Below, piece by piece: positions 61,201-64,000 of a stretch of 64,000 bases of DNA; positions within the stretch are counted from its first letter, which is position 1; each line of letters starts with the position of its first letter. The DNA comes from Podarcis raffonei (taxonomy: Eukaryota > Chordata > Lepidosauria > Squamata > Lacertidae), in assembly GCF_027172205.1 (NCBI RefSeq), contig NC_070606.1, positions 101,284,534-101,348,533 on the forward strand, in the 5' to 3' direction. Below the pieces are notes generated by a model. The model saw only the letters and a program-made list of their open reading frames with translations, did no database searches and was not told the origin of the DNA. Made by a program: the position numbers and the translations under genes.

Positions 61201-64000
61201 TCTGGAAGTCAGGAATTACGCCCCAGTGACTTATTTCAGAATTTGCGCAATTGGAAGCATCTCAGCCAAACGGGGTCAGAAGCTTGGGGGCACATCCATT
61301 CCACCCAGATTGGAGCTATTCAAAAAGCTCTGGAGCTCCTGCCTTACCGTGTTTTCGTCTGAATTGAACACCTCCTCTATCAGCTGCCAGGTAACGGATG
61401 CCCGGTTGGAGCCCTCTGCCTCCCTGGCTTCCACGAGGATCACTCTGGTGCCAAAGGAGAACATCCCACAGTTCCTGGCGACTGTGATGGCTGTCTGAAG
61501 ATTGTCACCTGGAAGCGAGGGGAAGGGAGAAAGTCTGTGGGTGTGATGGCCTGGGATTCAAACTCGGAGGCTGAACCTGAGGAATCCCAGCCTGCACAGG
61601 AGTCCCCGCCTCCAGAACCAGCTGAGCCAGGGCTGGGGCTTGAGCCCGAAGGGTCCTCACCTGTGCTGGGTCCTCAGGTGCAGGCACCAGCTGAGTCTGC
61701 TCTGGTTCCTGAGGTGATGGAGGACCCATTGCCTGCAGGTGCTCCACTCTCAGCCCCGTCAGGGGAAGCTAAGGTCGCCTCTGGGTCTGGTAACTCTCCT
61801 GCCTCTCCTGAGCTGCAGAGGCTCAGGGCAGAGAGGCGGAGGGAACTAAGTTCCCACAGGAGGAGAGCTCGCCTCCAGGCCAGGAGAGGCGAGTCACCTG
61901 AGGATTGGGGCCGCCCTATGCCTCGGGGCAGATAAAAGCTGGCCAGCCCCAGTCCCAAGTTGCAGGAGCAACATTGTTGGTAGCCCGTTCCTGCCGGCAC
62001 CCTGTCCTGCTCTTCTGCCAGAGTTCCTGACCTCACCCGACTCCCTGCCTTGGACACAGCTTCAGCTTTGACGGACAGCCTCCATACCGCACCCTTGACC
62101 TCGGACTGGACTCGGACCTCGCCACACGGTTAACCCTCGGGACCAGCACACTCTCCCTCCCATTGCCAGTAACTAACTGAAGGTTTCCTCTTGAAGGCCC
62201 AAAGGCCGCTGGGACTTCTCTCATCCTGATTCTCTGATAGGGTGTTGACACGTCTCGCCATTCATCATCCATTCAGCCCACATTTTTCAATGGGTTTCGC
62301 GGTCACTTTCCAGACGGGAAGAAAAGTGTGTTTCTTTGTGGCTCTGGGCCAAGAGAGAACTTTCCTGGGCTTGAAATGTGCACACCAGCACCCCACAAAA
62401 TACTGGCAGTCTGCAGGTGGCCGAAAACACTTGAACCGAACCCCCCTTTGAACCACCATCTTGTTTCTATTTGACACCATCCAGAACGGCTTAATCGGTT
62501 GGGAGAATCGGACTCGAAAGCTCAAACGCTGCGTGCATTTAGCCGAAGGTTTGCAAATGCCAGTATACGACCACAAAAGAAAAGCTTCGTTTCTTGGGAA
62601 ATCTGTCAACTACAATGCAGTTTCAGCCTGCCTCCACCCCCGCCTATGATTTTTAGAGAGACTGAGCCCCACGTATGTTTGCATCAATAAAGGCTTGGTC
62701 TCCCCCCCCCCCAGTTAAAGCCTTTGGGAAACCCCAGTGAGGGAGAACCCCTTGCAAACCCTTCACAAACGCACAACCACACAACCACAACCTACCTACC
62801 TGTGACCATGACGCTGCGGATGCGAGCAGAGCTGAGTTCTTCCAGGACAGCCTGAGTCTCCATCTTCAGCCGATTCTCCATGACCAGGAGACCCAAGAAG
62901 GTCAGGCCGGACTCCATCTTGTCTCTGGGAGGCAAGAGGGGAGAGTGAGGGGCTTCTGAAGAGGCTCAGAGAGGCTTGGGGGCTGCTCTGGAGCACGGCC
63001 TTGGGGTGGCCGGCCCCACAGAGAGTCCTCTATGAAGTCGTCCCCCACTATGCCGCTGGCTGCCAGTGAGGCTCATCCACGTTATTAGAAAAATAGTGCC
63101 AACCGCCTCAGCGTCTCGCTGGCTCACTCGCTCCCCAACTTGCAGCACAGAGCCCCCACCGCAGAGCTCCAACCGACGGACGGGCTCTTCCCCAGACCCA
63201 ACTCTCGGGCCCCGGACTCTCAGCCTGGTGCCCCTGAGATGGCAGCACCCCTAGTGCCTGTGGGTAAGACAGCCCCGCTCAGTTCCTGACTCCAGGTCAC
63301 AGGCTCACCCTATTCATACACAGATATGCCCTTAAGACAGGATTTGTGAGCAAAGAGGCAGTGGGGAGGCTTCCCCATTTCCTTCCTCCTTGCAGAGAAA
63401 CATTTGAGGTCCATTTGGAAGAGTCAAAATGGCTTCAGGATTTCTCTCCTGTACTATTTCAGACACGTAGTTTACATACTTATGTATGTGTTTGCCTTGT
63501 AAATTTATGAACATATGATTTATATATATGAGACCTTAGAATCCTGTAACACTTACCTTTTGGCCCTGCTCTTTCCATGCTTAAAAGTTCTGTGTCTGAG
63601 GGCTGATGGGGTCCCCCCCCACACACACACACCCTGGAGTTTTCCCTGCAAAAATTGGCTCTATAAAGCCCAGTCGGTGCAAATGTCAATTTGTGTTTTC
63701 TGCAGATTGCTCTTTGCGCCAACTGACCTTCAAAATGCAAGTTTTTGTGAGGAAAGCTCCAGAGCAGGAAGCAAGGTGGGTGGGGGGGGGGCGTGCAGAC
63801 CCTGAGCCTTAAACTGCAGACCCTGCCTGGAAATTGCGGCAGAAAGGTAAGTGGTGATGACCCCTGACACGGAAGGGAGATGACTGCGCTCTTGATAATG
63901 AACGATATAAATGGAGCCCATGCCTGGTGGAGTCAGGCCAGCATCAGCCCCGGGGGCCCAACCTCAGCCAGCCTTACCTTTCCAAGTTGTCCAGGTTGAC
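46922..64000 (-). CDS. ATP13A4: P5B-type ATPase, ATP13A4/ATP13A5-like (C-terminal 14 exons)
   Basis: Fourteen exons join without frame problems into 550 residues plus stop; the gene continues beyond the right edge. P5B ATPases are multi-pass pumps of endolysosomal membranes; ATP13A2 and ATP13A3 move polyamines, while the substrate of ATP13A4/5 is less clear. Visible in order: end of the nucleotide-binding domain ([14 protein letters not shown]), [16 protein letters not shown] with the TGD motif, [16 protein letters not shown], the hinge [26 protein letters not shown], and then the C-terminal helices (for example [19 protein letters not shown]) with a luminal loop carrying N-glycosylation sequons (NGTASNAT). 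The cytosolic tail [19 protein letters not shown] and the end YVNPVYDE resemble ATP13A4 more than ATP13A5, but the choice between the two is from memory. The DKTG phosphorylation site lies outside the window. Confidence 0.9.
47297..47717. mobile_element. Tc1/mariner-type remnant
   Basis: Starts CAGGTGAAACTCGGAAAATT beside TA. A transposase-like stretch on the - strand includes [20 protein letters not shown]. Internally shortened and without a clear right end. Confidence 0.6.
47785..48250 (+). repeat. L2-type LINE 3' end, older subfamily
   Basis: [14 protein letters not shown]-like codons, [19 protein letters not shown], and AAATCGCCCTATGATTTTCA before a (CAT)n tail. More diverged than the other L2 copies. 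Confidence 0.7.
48432..48590 (+). repeat. MIR-like tRNA-derived SINE
   Basis: GTAGCTCAGAGGCTGAGCGT head, AGTTCAATCCCC box B, CTGCTGCCAGTCCGTGTAGA body. Same family as 21239-21390. Confidence 0.7.
48616..48696 (-). CDS. ATP13A4: ATP13A exon: [16 protein letters not shown]
   Basis: 81 bp, phase 0-0: [20 protein letters not shown] then SVSFFVE. Last membrane segment. Acceptor TTTCCTCACAG, donor GTGAGC. Confidence 0.92.
48926..49014 (-). CDS. ATP13A4: ATP13A exon: [16 protein letters not shown]
   Basis: 89 bp: membrane segment [19 protein letters not shown], then [11 protein letters not shown]. Donor GTGAGT. Confidence 0.92.
49108..49493 (+). repeat. L2 3' fragment with (ATTGTT)n tail
   Basis: [15 protein letters not shown] region and GAAGCCGCCCAGAGTGGCTG 3' UTR, then an unusual hexanucleotide tail. 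Confidence 0.9.
49574..49632. repeat. (TTCC)n microsatellite 1
   Basis: About 14 uninterrupted TTCC units. Confidence 0.95.
49859..49910. repeat. (TTCC)n microsatellite 2
   Basis: About 13 TTCC units, 230 bp from the first run and ending exactly at a TGTCAGGGAACTGCC LTR-like start. Confidence 0.95.
49911..50230 (+). repeat. LTR-like repeat, right end undefined
   Basis: Starts TGTCAGGGAACTGCCATCAG, as some reptile LTRs do, and is purine-rich with a partly open frame. No matching partner in the window. Weak call. Confidence 0.3.
50560..50747 (-). CDS. ATP13A4: ATP13A exon: luminal loop to [13 protein letters not shown]
   Basis: 188 bp: loop with [41 protein letters not shown]. Acceptor CTTCCTTCCAG, donor GTGAGT. 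Confidence 0.93.
51030..51792 (-). mobile_element. Solo-LTR-like fossil, family 2
   Basis: - strand starts TGTGACGGGGGCAGTTCAGA and ends AGGGAAGCAGAACA. Shares many blocks with 60137-60612 (AGTCAAGTACAACATTCC, CAGGTAACA). Flanking repeats not clear. Confidence 0.5.
52161..52335 (-). CDS. ATP13A4: ATP13A exon: [18 protein letters not shown]
   Basis: 175 bp: [20 protein letters not shown], the membrane segment [20 protein letters not shown] and QQPWYSV. Acceptor CCCCACAG, donor GTGAGG. A copia-type element nested in a SINE lies just upstream in the intron. Confidence 0.93.
52394..52578 (-). repeat. Sauria-type SINE, part 1 (split by a copia-type element)
   Basis: Reverse SINE from the CCAATAAAG end to the middle GGACCGAGC, where the LTR element begins. 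The usual 3' tail is absent. Confidence 0.9.
52579..52943 (+). repeat. 5' LTR of the copia-type element
   Basis: 365 bp, TG to TA ends, identical to the 3' LTR as read. Confidence 0.92.
54946..55310 (+). repeat. 3' LTR of the copia-type element
   Basis: 365 bp, identical to the 5' LTR as read. Contains an ATTAAA stretch that could serve polyadenylation. Confidence 0.92.
55311..55414 (-). repeat. Sauria-type SINE, part 2
   Basis: Continues the same SINE from CGAGCAACAGGAGC to the head CGCCACCCGTGTCCC. Confidence 0.9.
55580..55643 (-). CDS. ATP13A4: ATP13A exon: [13 protein letters not shown]
   Basis: 64 bp: [20 protein letters not shown], matching the family pattern FLFQDLAIT. Acceptor CAAATACAG, donor GTAAGC. 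Confidence 0.88.
55935..56050 (+). repeat. tRNA-related SINE fragment
   Basis: Contains a box B-like CAGGGTTCAAATCCC and CAGCTCGCTGTGGGTGAG. Fragmentary. Confidence 0.4.
56230..56675 (+). mobile_element. Solo LTR (fossil), family 4
   Basis: TGTTAGAATTCCTGCTCCGT to GCGAGCGCCTGACA with CTAC on both sides (56226-56229, 56677-56680) and an AATAAA box. Single LTR, no internal part; lies 33 bp beyond an ATP13A exon donor. Confidence 0.65.
56709..56805 (-). CDS. ATP13A4: ATP13A exon: [10 protein letters not shown]
   Basis: 97 bp: [20 protein letters not shown] and a membrane segment ending GTALLYW. Donor GTACGT. A solo LTR ends 33 bp beyond the donor. Confidence 0.93.
57001..57640 (+). mobile_element. 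LTR-like fossil, family 3, with nested MITE
   Basis: Begins GTTATAAGAATTTTAAGGTC and shares AGCCATTTGGATTC and CTTAAGACAGGATTT (reverse) with 63290-63553. Interrupted by the MITE at 57139-57433. Confidence 0.45.
57139..57433. mobile_element. MITE, TIR CCGTGTTTTTCGCTC (copy 2)
   Basis: CCGTGTTTTTCGCTCTATAA to TTATAGAGCGAAAAATACGG, TA on both sides. Same family as 8266-8786. Confidence 0.85.
57781..57814. repeat. (TTA)n microsatellite
   Basis: Trinucleotide run without an attached L2 tail. Confidence 0.9.
57929..58038 (-). CDS. ATP13A4: ATP13A exon: [19 protein letters not shown]
   Basis: 110 bp: [19 protein letters not shown], then [17 protein letters not shown]. Closely follows the family consensus. 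Donor GTGGGT. Confidence 0.95.
58181..58231. repeat. (TTA)n(TCA)n compound microsatellite
   Basis: Seven TTA then about ten TCA units, 22 bp from the donor end of the hinge micro-exon. Confidence 0.95.
58253..58295 (-). CDS. ATP13A4: ATP13A exon: hinge motif GDGAND
   Basis: 43 bp micro-exon: [14 protein letters not shown]. This is the conserved hinge motif (GDGxND) that binds Mg and ends the P domain. Acceptor TGTCTCCTAG, donor GTACGT. Confidence 0.95.
58365..58630 (+). repeat. L1 ORF2 C-terminal fragment
   Basis: Translation gives [40 protein letters not shown] and a MAKMTGR end, matching the reptile L1 ORF2 C-terminus with frame changes. Confidence 0.75.
58721..58800 (-). CDS. ATP13A4: ATP13A exon: FARMSPAQK
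   Basis: 80 bp: [20 protein letters not shown] then EEFQKL. Acceptor TATCCACAG, donor GTAGGT. An L2 and a CR1 fragment lie just upstream in the intron. Confidence 0.92.
58895..60135 (+). mobile_element. L2 LINE 3' half with open frame
   Basis: Starts inside the reverse transcriptase ([13 protein letters not shown] in one frame) and carries an open frame of 330 codons (59040-60032) with [10 protein letters not shown] and YADD, ending [15 protein letters not shown], then the L2 3' UTR and (TTA)n. Very close to 12210-13464. Confidence 0.93.
60137..60612 (+). mobile_element. Solo-LTR-like fossil, family 2
   Basis: Contains TGTGGGATGTGAAACACAAG, AGTCAAGTAAAACATTCC and ends GGGGGAAATACCAGAACA. 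Homologous to 51030-51792 in reverse. Confidence 0.5.
61082..61201 (-). CDS. ATP13A4: ATP13A exon: FHFALNG
   Basis: 120 bp, phase 0-0, 40 residues: [18 protein letters not shown] to SLLPK. Donor GTACGC. Confidence 0.9.
61348..61508 (-). CDS. ATP13A4: ATP13A exon: [12 protein letters not shown]
   Basis: 161 bp. Completes TGD and reads [15 protein letters not shown], then a variable loop ending VFNSDENT. Acceptor CGCTTCCAG, donor GTAAGG. Confidence 0.92.
61542..62150 (+). mobile_element. Solo-LTR-like fossil, family 1
   Basis: TGTGATGGCCTGGGATTC to GGGACCAGCACA with GATAAAAG box; homologous to 1789-2338. Holds an open Glu/Pro-rich frame shared with the other copy. Lies 33 bp from an ATP13A exon acceptor. 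Confidence 0.55.
62151..62799. other. ATP13A intron, nothing recognised
   Basis: No element or exon recognised on either strand. Confidence 0.4.
62800..62924 (-). CDS. ATP13A4: ATP13A exon: [11 protein letters not shown] to MVTG
   Basis: 125 bp. It reads [20 protein letters not shown] and ends SVMVTG just before the D of the TGD motif. Acceptor TTGCCTCCCAG, donor GTAGGT. Confidence 0.92.
63085..63278. mobile_element. GC-rich hAT MITE fragment
   Basis: CGCCTCAGCGTCTCGCTGGC and CTGTGGGTAAGACAGCCCC, collinear with 43670-43862. Confidence 0.6.
63290..63553 (-). mobile_element. LTR-like fossil, family 3
   Basis: - strand begins TGTTACAGGATTCTAAGGTC; collinear with 57001-57640 and partly with 45193-46041. 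Confidence 0.45.
63978..64000 (-). CDS. ATP13A4: ATP13A exon (partial, window edge)
   Basis: The last 23 bp of an exon read VNLDNLE, with donor AAG/GTAAGG. The exon continues past the window edge. Confidence 0.75.

Overview
The window is genomic DNA of a squamate reptile, most likely a lizard. The evidence is the repeat content: tRNA-derived Sauria-type SINEs ending in CCTTTACC, Bov-B (RTE) LINE tails, L2 and CR1 LINEs, reptile-type L1, Penelope-like ends, many hAT and Tc1/mariner MITEs, and several LTR fossils. The genes are intron-rich with GT-AG splicing. No bacterial features, rRNA genes, true tRNA genes or CRISPR arrays are present.

Two host genes lie tail to tail. (1) On the + strand, from about 9.0 to 44.1 kb, is a mosaic gene encoding seven MAM domains (A to G). 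Each is split over three exons (150 + about 260 + about 85 bp, always 495 bp in total) and separated by tiny Thr/Ser/Pro-rich linker exons. The domain and linker modules are all bounded by phase-1 introns, so they can be added or lost without breaking frame. Signal peptide exons were not found and probably lie to the left. The last visible exon is a short Thr-rich linker-like exon that reads into a stop beside a hAT transposon. The architecture recalls zonadhesin or MAMDC4-like proteins, but orthology is not settled. (2) On the - strand, from 64.0 down to 46.9 kb, are the last 14 exons of a P5B-type cation-transport ATPase, closest to ATP13A4/ATP13A5. They give 550 residues, from just before the TGD motif through the GDGxND hinge and the C-terminal membrane helices to the stop.

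The most striking event is a recent direct tandem duplication of about 8.8 kb: copy 1 is 20787-29536 and copy 2 is 29537-38510. It copied two MAM domains and four linker exons in frame, taking the gene from five MAM domains to seven. The junction shows about 3 bp of microhomology. Copy 1 later gained a SINE (25791-26153, clean empty site in copy 2), and copy 2 had 252 bp of intron replaced by 892 bp of L1 5' sequence. Older duplications of linker exons and flanking introns are visible too.

Layout: 1-9 kb is repeats with no recognised exon. 9-20.8 kb is MAM-A with large introns full of L2, hAT, CR1 and MITE copies. 20.8-38.5 kb is the duplicated MAM B/C and D/E block. 38.5-44.1 kb is MAM-F and MAM-G. 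44.1-46.6 kb is intergenic, with a hAT remnant, an LTR-like repeat, a SINE and a CR1. 46.6-64 kb is the ATP13A gene, whose introns hold a young Ty1/copia-type element nested in a SINE, solo LTRs, L2, L1 and MITEs.
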